64,000 bases of DNA from JBGTFE01 sp036403235 (GTDB lineage Bacteria > Acidobacteriota > Blastocatellia > Pyrinomonadales > Pyrinomonadaceae). The translations under genes were made by a program, and so were the position numbers. Shown one piece after another: positions 55,196 through 63,597 of this stretch. Where the stretch lies: NCBI GenBank assembly GCA_036403235.1, contig DASWRI010000071.1:1-64000 (forward strand), in the 5' to 3' direction. Within the stretch, counting starts at the first letter, position 1. The number at the start of each line of letters is the position of its first letter. The notes under the pieces are model-generated. The model had not been told where the DNA came from. It ran no database searches and saw only the letters and a program-made list of their open reading frames with translations.

Positions 55196-56011
55196 ATGAA
55201 ATTAGAAACAGAGAAACGTTATTTAGTTTTATTATCAATTACAGAACTTGGCGGAAGCGCAACCAAAAAAGCTGTTCTTGATAATATTCTTGACAAAGAT
55301 TATTTCGATTTTACTGATAACGACCTCAAAAAGTTAGATTCAAGAGCTGAACTTACTTGGAGAAATGATTTAGCGTATATTCGAGACCATTTAAAGAGCG
55401 ATGGATACATAGATGGAAATGAAAAAAACAAATGGAAGATTACAGCGGAAGGAACAGCCTATCTGAAAAAAATTTCAGAAGAAGTTATTGCTTCAAACAA
55501 TCAACAACTAAAAAAGATTTCACCTGAAGCTGTAATGGCAGGCTTTGATTTAATAGATAATCAACAAAACCAATATATTTTAGAAAGTAAATCTACAGAC
55601 AAAAACAGCTTAGAACAAAATTTTGGAGGAACTGCTTATGCTCAAATACGAGCCAGAAGAGGGCAGAAAAAATTTCGAAATGGATTGATACAACGCTATG
55701 GCTCAATTTGTCTTATAACAGAATGTCAGATTATTGATTTAATTGAAGCAGCGCACATAATTCCATTCAAAATAGAAAAGTCTCATAATTTAGATAATGG
55801 TTTATTGTTGAGAAGCGATATTCATACACTTTTTGATTTAAACTTAATAGGTATAAATAAAGAATTTATTGTTCATCTTCATCCTAAAATTGTTACTGAA
55901 TATTCAGCACTCAACAAAAAACAAATAATCTTTAATTCTGCTGAGAAACCAAATTTAGACAAAATTGACTTTAAATGGAATGAATTCATTAAACATTCCT
56001 ATTTAAAATAG
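55196..56011 (+). CDS. HNH endonuclease with an N-terminal winged-helix domain (restriction-like)
   Basis: A protein of 271 residues. Residues about 5-95 form a winged-helix domain similar to the Mrr-type N-terminus ('LSITELGGSATKKAVLDNIL', 'WRNDLAYIRDHLKSDGYID'). The HNH module (about 145-225) has 'RRGQKKFRNGLIQRYGSICL', Cys172 and Cys177, 'AAHIIP' (His187), 'NLDNGLLL' (Asn201) and 'SDIHTLFD' (His210). This arrangement is common in modification-dependent or orphan restriction enzymes; no methyltransferase is near. The gene is much more AT-rich than the mutase gene before it, which suggests acquisition. Confidence 0.82.
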   Translation: MKLETEKRYLVLLSITELGGSATKKAVLDNILDKDYFDFTDNDLKKLDSRAELTWRNDLAYIRDHLKSDGYIDGNEKNKWKITAEGTAYLKKISEEVIASNNQQLKKISPEAVMAGFDLIDNQQNQYILESKSTDKNSLEQNFGGTAYAQIRARRGQKKFRNGLIQRYGSICLITECQIIDLIEAAHIIPFKIEKSHNLDNGLLLRSDIHTLFDLNLIGINKEFIVHLHPKIVTEYSALNKKQIIFNSAEKPNLDKIDFKWNEFIKHSYLK

Positions 56012-56027
56012 TAATTTAAATACTATT

Positions 56028-56582
56028 GTGAAATCAAAATTCTTCCCGACACAAACAGATTTCCGAAAATGGCTTGAGGATAATCATGATAAAGAATCCG
56101 AATTGCTCGTCGGTTTTTACAAAGTCAATTCGGGAAAATCGAGTATGACGTGGCCGCAGTCGGTCGATGAAGCGCTTTGTTTCGGTTGGATTGACGGCGT
56201 CCGGCGTTCGATTGACGCGGAGAGTTATGCAATTCGTTTTACGCCGCGCAAGCCAAAATCAATCTGGAGCGCGGTGAATATCAAAAAGGTCGAGGAATTA
56301 ACAGCAAAAGGCTTGATGAAACCGGCCGGAATCGCGGCTTTTGAAAGACGCGAGGAAAGCAAATCGAGGATTTACGCTTATGAAAATAAGCCGATTGAGT
56401 TTTCCGACGAATTTGAAAAATTGTTTCGCGCAAACGAAAACGCTTGGCGTTTTTTTGAAAAGCAGCCAAACGGTTATCGCCGGACGTCGATGTATTGGGT
56501 GATGTCGGCAAAACAGCATTCGACACAAGTTAAAAGGCTCGAAAAACTAATCAAAGCGAGCGCGAGCAACCGGAGAATTTGA
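56028..56582 (+). CDS. YdeI/OmpD-associated family protein
   Basis: A protein of 184 residues with a GTG start, 16 bases after the nuclease gene. The N-terminal 'DFRKWLEDNHDKESELLVGFYK' and 'WPQSVDEALCFGWIDGVRRS' are characteristic of the YdeI family, as are 'RFTPRKPKSIWSAVNIKKV' and the C-terminal 'GYRRTSMYWVMSAKQHSTQVKRL'. Function in the family is poorly defined. Base composition is back to the local norm. Confidence 0.8.
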   Translation: MKSKFFPTQTDFRKWLEDNHDKESELLVGFYKVNSGKSSMTWPQSVDEALCFGWIDGVRRSIDAESYAIRFTPRKPKSIWSAVNIKKVEELTAKGLMKPAGIAAFERREESKSRIYAYENKPIEFSDEFEKLFRANENAWRFFEKQPNGYRRTSMYWVMSAKQHSTQVKRLEKLIKASASNRRI

Positions 56583-56611
56583 AGCTCTGAAAATAATTTA
56601 TAAAATTGGTG

Positions 56612-57067
56612 ATGAAGATAAATCTTTTGAGAACCGATTCGGATAACGCGGATTTTCGTAAATTGGTCGCGCTGCTCGACCTTGATTTGCAGATTCGCGA
56701 CGGCGCCGAGCACGCGTTTTACGCGCAGTTTAATAAAATCGACAAAATTCGCGAAGTTATCGTCGCTTACGCGGGCGAAACGGCAATCGGTTGCGGCGCG
56801 TTTAAGGAATACGCGCCGGGTGTCGCGGAAATAAAGCGAATGTTTGTGCTTCCCGATTCGCGCGGGCGCGGAATCGCCGGAAAAATTTTAGCGGAACTCG
56901 AAGCGTGGGCGAAAGAGCTGAATTTTTCCGAATGCATTTTGGAAACGGGTTTGAAACAGCCCGAAGCTATCGGGCTTTATCAAAAAAGCGGTTACGAAAT
57001 TTTTCCGAATTTCGGGCAATACGCGGGCGTCGAAAACAGCGTCTGTATGCGAAAAGCGATAATTTAA
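56612..57067 (+). CDS. GNAT-family N-acetyltransferase
   Basis: A protein of 151 residues. The ATG at 56612 is taken; GTG and TTG codons lie just before it in frame. The acetyl-CoA-binding motif A is 'IKRMFVLPDSRGRGIAGKIL' (about 72-91), with R-G-R-G-I-A forming the pyrophosphate loop. Motif B is 'CILETGLKQPEAIGLYQKSG', ending 'YEIFPNFGQY'. The substrate is not predictable. The gene lies in a run of unrelated co-directional genes between the two mutase subunits. Confidence 0.85.
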   Translation: MKINLLRTDSDNADFRKLVALLDLDLQIRDGAEHAFYAQFNKIDKIREVIVAYAGETAIGCGAFKEYAPGVAEIKRMFVLPDSRGRGIAGKILAELEAWAKELNFSECILETGLKQPEAIGLYQKSGYEIFPNFGQYAGVENSVCMRKAII

Positions 57068-57164
57068 GAAACGCATCCAAAAAATGATTGCAGCGGCGAA
57101 AATCAACCGGCAAACCGCGCCGGGTTCGATTGAATCAAAGATTAGTATTTAATCTGGAAAGTTC

Positions 57165-57803
57165 ATGCAGTTTATGAAAAAACTAATCTTTACGCTCGGC
57201 TTTATTTGGGCGTCCTCGATTTTATTATTTTTAGCGGAAACAAAAATTTATTCTTTTAACAGTGCGGAGGAAAATTCGCCGATGATTGAAAATCAGGCAG
57301 AAGGTTACGAATGTTCGGACGGCTGGCGCATCACGGGTTATTTTACGCCGATTGAAGCGGATTACGATTCCGCCGAAACGCGCGAAATCGAGATTTCCGG
57401 CGTCGGCAAGCTGAAATTCAACTCTGAATTTCTCGACACGGTTTTTAACGAAGACGAAGGTTTCGGCGAAGGTTGGGGCAAAACACGTTTCGGCTGGTAT
57501 CTGGGAAATTACGGCGGCGCGTGGCATAAATCGGATGCTCCGCTCGATGCCAGCGATGCGGCCTTAAATCCAAACTCGGTCGCAGTTGACAATAAAGTCA
57601 TTCCGAATAATAGTGTAGTCAGAATTCCGGGTTTGCCCGAAGAATTCGCTTCGAAAACTTTTATTGCCAGCGATGTCGGCGTAACTGTTCACGGTAAACA
57701 CATTGACGTTTACACGGGCGAAGGCAAAGACGCCGAACGAAAAATGTATAAAGTAACTTTTGAAGACGATAATCTGACGCGAGTTTGTTTCAAAACACCG
57801 TAA
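57165..57803 (+). CDS. Secreted 3D-domain protein (MltA-type C-terminal fold)
   Basis: A protein of 212 residues with an N-terminal signal or anchor (LIFTLGFIWASSILLFLAE). ATG codons at 57165 and 57174 are both possible; GGAAAG lies upstream. The folded part has 'GWRITGYFTPIEADY', then the 3D motif region 'SVAVDNKVIPNNSVVRIPG' and 'ASDVGVTVHGKHIDVYTG' with the three Asp that name the domain. Such domains occur in lytic transglycosylases and cell-wall proteins; the catalytic half of MltA is not present, so activity is uncertain. The next gene starts six bases after. Confidence 0.75.
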   Translation: MQFMKKLIFTLGFIWASSILLFLAETKIYSFNSAEENSPMIENQAEGYECSDGWRITGYFTPIEADYDSAETREIEISGVGKLKFNSEFLDTVFNEDEGFGEGWGKTRFGWYLGNYGGAWHKSDAPLDASDAALNPNSVAVDNKVIPNNSVVRIPGLPEEFASKTFIASDVGVTVHGKHIDVYTGEGKDAERKMYKVTFEDDNLTRVCFKTP

Positions 57804-57808
57804 ATTTT

Positions 57809-58660
57809 ATGCTGCCGCCGACCGTCATTGCCATTCCCTTTTTCGCGCTGCTGATTGCGGTCGAAACCTACTTTGCCGTGCGCAAAGAAGACGCATACGA
57901 CCGGAAAGATATCTGGACGAATATCGCGCTCGGGTTTGGCAGCGTCGCGTTCGGCGCGACTTTCGGGCTGATTCAGGCTTTTTTTTACAATTATATTTAT
58001 CAAAATCTCGCGCCTTTTCAGATGCCGATGAATGTCTGGTGGGCGTGGGCGATTCTGCTTTTCGCCGACGATTTTGTTTATTACTGGTTTCATCGCATCA
58101 GTCATGAAGTTCGCTTTTTCTGGAATTTTCACGTCGTTCATCATTCTTCGAATCAATACAATTTGAGCGTCGCCGTTCGCCAGAGCTGGTTTTCGGGCAG
58201 CGCGCACTGGATTTTTTACATTGCGCCCGCATTTTTAGGATTTCCGCTCTGGGCGTTTGTGTTTATGCACGGTTTGAATTTGATTTATCAATTCTGGATT
58301 CATACCAAAACCATTCAAAAACTGCCCTCATTTTTCGAATTCGTTTTTAACACGCCGTCGCATCACCGCGTTCATCACGGCGTCAACGACATTTACCTGG
58401 ACAGAAATTACGGCGGGATTTTTATCATCTGGGACAGGATTTTCGGCAGCTTTACCGGAGAGACGGAAACGCCGCGCTACGGCATCATCAAACCGATTGA
58501 AAGCTACAACTGGCTTTGGATAAATTCTCACGGCTGGACGGAAATGTTTGAAGCGATGCGGCGGCAAAAAACTTTTTCTGGCAAAATTCGATGCATTCTC
58601 GGTTCTCCGAATATGGATTTTGAAGAAAAAATTCTGCTTTCCGCCAATACAATAAAATAA
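57809..58660 (+). CDS. Sterol desaturase / fatty acid hydroxylase superfamily membrane protein
   Basis: A protein of 283 residues. The ATG at 57809 is preferred to an in-frame TTG inside the previous gene. Several membrane spans surround the iron-binding His clusters: 'YYWFHRISHE' (HRxxH), 'NFHVVHHSSNQYN' (HxxHH) and 'PSHHRVHHG' (HHxxHH). The enzyme would hydroxylate or desaturate a lipid using a di-iron centre at the membrane; the lipid is unknown. Confidence 0.85.
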   Translation: MLPPTVIAIPFFALLIAVETYFAVRKEDAYDRKDIWTNIALGFGSVAFGATFGLIQAFFYNYIYQNLAPFQMPMNVWWAWAILLFADDFVYYWFHRISHEVRFFWNFHVVHHSSNQYNLSVAVRQSWFSGSAHWIFYIAPAFLGFPLWAFVFMHGLNLIYQFWIHTKTIQKLPSFFEFVFNTPSHHRVHHGVNDIYLDRNYGGIFIIWDRIFGSFTGETETPRYGIIKPIESYNWLWINSHGWTEMFEAMRRQKTFSGKIRCILGSPNMDFEEKILLSANTIK

Positions 58661-58671
58661 ATCTAAATAAT

Positions 58672-59427
58672 ATGAAAACAAAAATTTTGCTGGCGCTGTT
58701 TTGTGTCTTTGCCTTTTCGACATTCGCTTTTACGCAAATCGTAAAAATCACGCCGAAAAAAACAATTTACACGAGAAAATTTAAAGTCGACCAAAAAGAA
58801 AAGAAAACTTTTACGATAACTTATCCAATCGTTTCGGGGACGATTTCCGCCGCAGCTAAAAAAAATCTGGAAAACACAATCAGCTACTGGCGCGCTTTTG
58901 AAACTTCGCTCAAGGAAAATCTCAACGAAATGGATTGGCTCGACGAAGCTTATTTTAAGGTTAATTACAATAAAAACGGCGTTCTCGACATTTCGCTGAC
59001 GCAGGAAGGCGTCGCCGCTTATCCCGATTCGCAGACGGTCAATCTGGTGATAGATTTAAAAACGGGCAATCAAATTAAATTTAACGACGCTTTCAAATCC
59101 GATTCACGCGAAAAGCTGGCCGTAATGGTCGATAAAAAACTCGGCTTCGAAAAAAGGGAGATAATCGCAAACATCGCCAAAGAGAAAGATTATTATTCAA
59201 CCGAAGAAGACCGTAAAAATGACGAGCAGATGCTCGAAGATTTGAAATTTACGGCTGAAAACTTCGACGAATATTCAGTCAGCGATAAAGGCGTGGCGAT
59301 TTTTTACGACGCCGGGTTTCCGCACGTTATCCAGGCGCTTCAGCCAAACGGCAGATATTTCTTTACATGGGCGCAGATAAAGCCCTTTATCAAGCGCGAC
59401 GGTTTGCTTGCGCGGTTTGTTCGTTAA
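58672..59427 (+). CDS. Secreted DUF3298-like protein
   Basis: A protein of 251 residues with a signal peptide (ILLALFCVFAFSTFAFTQ). The fold pattern follows DUF4163/DUF3298 (RsiV-like) proteins: an N-terminal 'FTITYPIVSG', the middle 'YPDSQTVNLVIDLKTGNQIKFNDAF', and the late 'FYDAGFPHVIQ' and 'YFFTWAQIKPFI'. Some relatives act as anti-sigma factors or lysozyme-binding proteins, but no membrane anchor or sigma factor is seen here, so the function stays open. Confidence 0.65.
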   Translation: MKTKILLALFCVFAFSTFAFTQIVKITPKKTIYTRKFKVDQKEKKTFTITYPIVSGTISAAAKKNLENTISYWRAFETSLKENLNEMDWLDEAYFKVNYNKNGVLDISLTQEGVAAYPDSQTVNLVIDLKTGNQIKFNDAFKSDSREKLAVMVDKKLGFEKREIIANIAKEKDYYSTEEDRKNDEQMLEDLKFTAENFDEYSVSDKGVAIFYDAGFPHVIQALQPNGRYFFTWAQIKPFIKRDGLLARFVR

Positions 59428-59454
59428 TATAATTAGTGACAAGTAACGAGTGAT

Positions 59455-59507
59455 GAGTGACGAGCGAGAAGAAAACTTCTTTTCTCGTCCCTTGTCCCTC
59501 GTCACTC
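59455..59507. repeat. Word-built inverted repeat R10
   Basis: GAGTGACGAG (59455-59464) with its complement CTCGTCACTC (59498-59507). The left flank carries further GAGTGA words (from 59435), and an inner CGAGAA/TTCTCG pairing lies in the loop. It lies between two co-directional genes and ends 8 bases before the B12-subunit ATG. Confidence 0.7.
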
Positions 59508-59515
59508 AAATTATT

Positions 59516-59920
59516 ATGAGCGAAAGAAAAATTAGAGTTTTAGTGGCCAAGCCCGGACTCGACGGACACGACCGCGGCGCGAAAGTGATTGCGCGCGCAT
59601 TGCGAGATGCCGGAATGGAAGTGATTTACACGGGGCTCAGACAAACGCCGGAGATGATTGCGGCGGCTGCTTTGCAGGAAGACGTCGACGCCGTCGGAAT
59701 CTCGATTCTTTCGGGCGCGCATAATACGCTGTGCCCGCGCATCGTCAATTTGCTGCGCGAGAACGGAATGGACGACACGTTGGTTTTAGTCGGCGGAATC
59801 GTGCCGCAGGAAGATATCTCCGAATTAAAATCGAAAGGCGTTTCGGAAGTATTTCTGCCCGGAACTTCGACCGAAGACATCGTTACCTTTATCCGCCGAA
59901 ACGTGCGGAGCGACGCTTAA
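59516..59920 (+). CDS. icmB: Cobalamin-binding small subunit of the acyl-CoA mutase
   Basis: A protein of 134 residues, the length of a separate small subunit. It carries the B12 base-off/His-on motif 'LDGHDRGAK' (Asp16-x-His18-x-x-Gly21), plus 'GISILSGAHNTL' and 'VGGIVPQED', the conserved Ser and GG loops. It binds adenosylcobalamin and completes the enzyme with the large subunit at 53478. The two are separated by about 4.4 kb and seven other genes, which is unusual for a pair that must assemble. R10 lies in its leader, and no Shine-Dalgarno is seen. Confidence 0.9.
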   Translation: MSERKIRVLVAKPGLDGHDRGAKVIARALRDAGMEVIYTGLRQTPEMIAAAALQEDVDAVGISILSGAHNTLCPRIVNLLRENGMDDTLVLVGGIVPQEDISELKSKGVSEVFLPGTSTEDIVTFIRRNVRSDA

Positions 59921-60031
59921 ATCGCTTCTGGTATAGCAGTTGCGCTTGCATTCGACAGAGCCTTGAATGTGTATCGAAAATTTACACAATTCGGGTAATG
60001 ATTTTTTGAAATTATTTAAGAGGAAAAGATT

Positions 60032-60349
60032 ATGAATAAATTTCTTGGAGTATTTTTCGCATTTGCAATGATTTTATCGGTTGCCTTTGTCAGCAATTCT
60101 TTTTCCGCCAGCGCGCAGGGAAAAGTTGTTGTTAAGAAAACTAAAAGCATCGCTTCAAAAACGTGGGGCGGCACTAAATATGTTTATCGCAAAGGCGCAC
60201 AGGGAACTCGCTACGTTTATCGTAAAACCAAAAACGGGACGGTTTACGTCGGTCGCCAGTCCGTTCGCGGCGGCAAATGGACTTACGGCAAGGCGAAAGG
60301 CGGAACAAAAGCCGTTATCAGCCGGACAAAGAAAATTGTGACTCAGTAA
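60032..60349 (+). CDS. Small secreted basic repeat protein
   Basis: A protein of 105 residues with a signal peptide (FLGVFFAFAMILSVAFVSNS...SAQ). The mature 75 residues are very basic and repetitive, with 'YVYRKGAQGTRYVYRKTKNG' followed by 'TVYVGRQSVRGG'. This short Tyr/Lys/Gly repeat (about 11-12 residues per unit) resembles no enzyme and may bind polyanions such as LPS, DNA or cell-wall polymers. GAGGAA lies before the ATG, and a strong terminator follows. Confidence 0.75.
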   Translation: MNKFLGVFFAFAMILSVAFVSNSFSASAQGKVVVKKTKSIASKTWGGTKYVYRKGAQGTRYVYRKTKNGTVYVGRQSVRGGKWTYGKAKGGTKAVISRTKKIVTQ

Positions 60350-60372
60350 TTTTCTGAATTTAAGTTAAAAAT

Positions 60373-60410
60373 GCGGTCGGATTTGTAAAATTTCCCGGCC
60401 GCTTTTTTTG
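60373..60410 (+). terminator. Terminator of the small basic secreted protein gene
   Basis: An 8-bp stem GCGGTCGG/CCGGCCGC (60373-60380 with 60395-60402, one G-U pair), a 14-base loop and TTTTTTT. It lies 24 bases past the stop. Confidence 0.85.
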
Positions 60411-60546
60411 TATTATTTTCATACGGGCCGCGAAAGAAAAAAATGAATTAATTTTCGCGTTTATTCGCGGGAAAAAATTTATTTAATGAAACCGCCCGCG
60501 CTTCAAATTTGACCGTCTCAAAATTTTGGTTTCTAATTAAACTTTT

Positions 60547-61914
60547 ATGAAAGAAAAAGTTAGAGTTGCAAGCGGTCAGGGTTTCTGGGGCGATTTACTT
60601 TCAGCGCCGGTTGAACAGGTGCGCGGCGGGCAAATCGATTATCTGATGCTGGATTATCTGGCGGAAGTGACGATGTCGATTATGCAAAAACAGCGTGCGC
60701 GCGACCCGAATTCCGGTTACGCGAGAGATTTCGTCAGCCTGATGCGCGAAATTTTGCCCGCTTGCGTCGAGCGAGACATAAAAGTGTTGTCAAACGCCGG
60801 CGGCGTCAACGTCAAAGGCTGCGCCGACGCGATTTCCGACGCCGCCAAAGAGCTCGGCTTGAGCGGAAAGGTCAAAATCGGCGTCGTCACCGGCGACGAC
60901 ATACTGCCGCGGCTCGACGAATTTCTCGAAAAAGGCGTCCAAATAAACAATATGGAAACGGGCGAGCCTTTGAGCGAAATCCTTGATAAGGTGCAGAGCG
61001 CAAACGTCTATCTCGGCGCGCGCCCGCTTGTCGAAGCGCTCGGCCGGGGCGCGCAAATCATCGTCGGCGGACGCCTCACCGATACGGGTTTGACGCTCGC
61101 GCCTTTGATGCATGAATTCAACTGGTCATTCGACGATTGGGACAAAGTTTCGATTGGAACGATTGCCGGTCACATCATCGAATGCGGCGCGCAGTGTTCG
61201 GGCGGAAACTGTCAATACGACTGGCAAAACGTTCCCGATTTGGCAAATGTCGGCTTTCCGATTGTCGAAGCGTTTCCGGACGGCGAATTTGTCATCACAA
61301 AACACGAAAACACGGGCGGCTGGGTGAATATTCCCTCGGTCAAAGAACAGCTTTTGTATGAAATGGGCGACCCGCACGAATATATCACGCCGGACGTCGT
61401 CGCCGATTTTACGACAATCAATCTGAAGGACGACGGCAAAAATCGCGTTCGCGTTTACGGCATCAAAGGCAAGCCGAACACCGATTTTTACAAAGTTTCC
61501 ATCGCTTATTCGGCCGGCTGGAAATCGGTCGGAACGCTCGTTTACGCTTATCCCGACGCGTTCGAAAAAGCCAAAGCCGCCGACAAAATTCTGCGCGCGA
61601 GGCTCGAAAAGCTCGGTTTGAAATTCGACGTCGTTTTAACCGAATTCGTCGGCGTCAACGCGACGCACGGGCATCTGGCGGGCGAGCCGCCGCGCGACAT
61701 TCCCGAAGTCCAGCTTCGCATCGGCGTGCGCGGGCAAAACAAAGCGGACGTCGAAAGATTTACAAAGGAAATCGCGCCGTTGATTTTAACCGGCCCGCCC
61801 GCCGTGACGGGTTTCGCCGGCGGTCGTCCGAAGGTCGAAGAAATTATGGCGTATTTTCCCGCGCTGATTCCGAAAACTTTGATTGAAACAAAGGTCGATA
61901 TTGTCGAAGCGTAA
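60547..61914 (+). CDS. AtuA-family (DUF1446) acyclic-terpene/acyl-utilisation-like protein
   Basis: A protein of 455 residues of the AtuA/DUF1446 family, seen in acyclic terpene and branched-chain degradation clusters. Family-like segments: 'RVASGQGFWGDLLSAPVEQV', 'IDYLMLDYLAEVTMSIM', 'VLSNAGGVNVKGCADAI', 'IIVGGRLTDTGLTLAPLMHE' and 'IAGHIIECGAQCSGGN'. The biochemical activity is not established. Following the B12 subunit gene, it could belong to acyl-CoA metabolism with the mutase, but one gene and a terminator lie between. No Shine-Dalgarno before the ATG. Confidence 0.8.
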   Translation: MKEKVRVASGQGFWGDLLSAPVEQVRGGQIDYLMLDYLAEVTMSIMQKQRARDPNSGYARDFVSLMREILPACVERDIKVLSNAGGVNVKGCADAISDAAKELGLSGKVKIGVVTGDDILPRLDEFLEKGVQINNMETGEPLSEILDKVQSANVYLGARPLVEALGRGAQIIVGGRLTDTGLTLAPLMHEFNWSFDDWDKVSIGTIAGHIIECGAQCSGGNCQYDWQNVPDLANVGFPIVEAFPDGEFVITKHENTGGWVNIPSVKEQLLYEMGDPHEYITPDVVADFTTINLKDDGKNRVRVYGIKGKPNTDFYKVSIAYSAGWKSVGTLVYAYPDAFEKAKAADKILRARLEKLGLKFDVVLTEFVGVNATHGHLAGEPPRDIPEVQLRIGVRGQNKADVERFTKEIAPLILTGPPAVTGFAGGRPKVEEIMAYFPALIPKTLIETKVDIVEA

Positions 61915-62009
61915 ACCCGCGAAATCATCGGGTAAATTTCAAAAATTTATTGATTTGCGCGGCTGATTTTCGAAATATTTTATCGGATTTTGACCGGACG
62001 CTTCAGAAA

Positions 62010-62969
62010 TTAATCGATTTTCACTTCGACCCGCGACTTTCTGAATTTCGCGTATTCGAAAGTCGCCCTCGTGTCCAGTTTTGCCGAAACGTTGTTATCT
62101 TTCGATTTAACCTGAAAATAGCTGTAAGTGATTTTTCGCGGGACGAGAATTCCGAAATCGCTCGGCTGGTATTCGAATTCGCCGCGAAATAAAATGAGCG
62201 TGCCGGCCGCACCGTCCGTCTGCCCGGTCAATTCCCTTTCCTCGCGCCGGATTTGAAAAGTCTGCGCGTCAATCCACAATTTTCCGCGCAGAAAAACATT
62301 TGATTTGTTCAGGATTTTCGGTAAACCGAGGTCAAAACCGATAGTTATTTTTTTTGATTCATCCGCTCTCTCGTCGATTAAAACATAAGGCGAGGGCTTC
62401 GTCTGCCGGTATTCTACGACGAAAACGTCGGCGCCGTCGGTGTTTTCGCGATTGGTAAGTTTGAAATCGAAAAAAGGCCTGGCGTAGTCGGCTAAAATCG
62501 GCGTTTGGAGAAGCGTCAAGCCGGTAATTTGCAGATTTTTATCATAACGCGAGCTTTCCTTCTGTATTTTTTCAAGCTCCTGTTTGACCGACGAAGCTCT
62601 GGCAAGCTGCTCGAACAAATCGTTCGAGCGTTTCTCGGTATCTCCGAGATTTTTGTCGTTAACTTTGACGACGCTGCGATATTCGCTCGAAACGCTTTCG
62701 TCATTGAGCGACTGGAAAATAATAAAATTCGATTCGACGACGGTTCGCTTTTTCCGGTCACCGTTTTTATCGAAAGTTTCAAACGTTTTTTTCTCTTCCG
62801 ACAGCAGATTTTTAAATTCCAGGCGATAATTTTGCGCCTGCTCGTCGGCATTTTTGAGAATCGTTTCCAAATCCGGCGTCGGAGATGCGTCCTGCCCGCA
62901 GACGAAAATAGTCGCCGCAAATAAAAGAATCGTCGCCGCTGCCGCATTTTTCAAATCAAGTCGAATCAT
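62010..62969 (-). CDS. Secreted protein of unknown function (LolA-like fold possible)
   Basis: A protein of 319 residues with a signal peptide (AAAATILLFAATIFVCGQ). The start of the mature part is helical ('DLETILKNADEQAQNYRLEF'). Later segments alternate in strands, with 'GKLWIDAQTFQIRREERELT' and 'RKITYSYFQVKSKDN', a pattern also seen in LolA/LppX-type lipid-binding domains. The family is not certain. Divergent from the Nudix gene; the gene to its left on the opposite strand is convergent. Confidence 0.6.
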   Translation of the reverse strand: MIRLDLKNAAAATILLFAATIFVCGQDASPTPDLETILKNADEQAQNYRLEFKNLLSEEKKTFETFDKNGDRKKRTVVESNFIIFQSLNDESVSSEYRSVVKVNDKNLGDTEKRSNDLFEQLARASSVKQELEKIQKESSRYDKNLQITGLTLLQTPILADYARPFFDFKLTNRENTDGADVFVVEYRQTKPSPYVLIDERADESKKITIGFDLGLPKILNKSNVFLRGKLWIDAQTFQIRREERELTGQTDGAAGTLILFRGEFEYQPSDFGILVPRKITYSYFQVKSKDNNVSAKLDTRATFEYAKFRKSRVEVKID

Positions 62970-63030
62970 TTTTTTGCCCTGCCTTTATTTATACATTTAA
63001 ACATAATTCGGCTAGAATTGAAATATTTTT

Positions 63031-63597
63031 ATGACCGAAAAAGCCGAAAGCTGGAAACGAATTTCATCAAAAGACATTGCCGATTGCCGTGTTTTTCGCG
63101 TGCGCGAAGATTTTTGCGAACGCGAATCGGACGGCGCGCGACACTCGTTTTTTGTCGTCGAAAATCCCGATTGGGTAAACGTCATCGCGCTCACGAAAAA
63201 TCGCGAGGTCGTTTTAATCGAGCAGTTCAGATACGGAACGGAAGAAATAATTCTGGAGATTCCGGGCGGAATAGTCGACGCGGGCGAAGCTCACCGGACG
63301 GCCGCGCGGCGCGAACTTCTGGAAGAAACCGGATTTTCTTCGGATGAATTTATCTTTTTGGGAAAATCGCACCCGAATCCGGCGATTCAAAATAACACGA
63401 TTTATCACTATCTCGCGCTCGGCTGCCAAAAGACGGACGAGACGAATTTCGACGAGTACGAAAGCGCGGTGACGAAACTCGTCTCGCTCGAACAAATTCC
63501 GCATCTTATCGAAAGCGAGCAAATCACACATTCGCTTGTTCTGGCCGGATTTTATAAGCTTATGATTAGCGAGCATTTTCAGAGGTTAAGCAAATGA
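63031..63597 (+). CDS. Nudix hydrolase (ADP-ribose pyrophosphatase-like)
   Basis: A protein of 188 residues. The Nudix box G-x5-E-x7-RE-U-x-EE-x-G-U is complete: Gly80, Glu86, Arg94-Glu95, Glu98-Glu99, Gly101 ('GGIVDAGEAHRTAARRELLE' and 'ETGF'). Sequence before the box ('VVLIEQFRYGTEEIILEIPG') matches ADP-ribose pyrophosphatases (NudF type). It hydrolyses nucleoside diphosphate derivatives with Mg. The stop codon overlaps the next ATG (ATGA), which indicates translational coupling. Confidence 0.9.
   Translation: MTEKAESWKRISSKDIADCRVFRVREDFCERESDGARHSFFVVENPDWVNVIALTKNREVVLIEQFRYGTEEIILEIPGGIVDAGEAHRTAARRELLEETGFSSDEFIFLGKSHPNPAIQNNTIYHYLALGCQKTDETNFDEYESAVTKLVSLEQIPHLIESEQITHSLVLAGFYKLMISEHFQRLSK

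Noticed and set aside
57068..57164. Possible tRNA T-arm (GGTTCGATT near 57124)
   Set aside because: No acceptor stem or anticodon arm can be folded around it. No tRNA or rRNA was found anywhere in the window.
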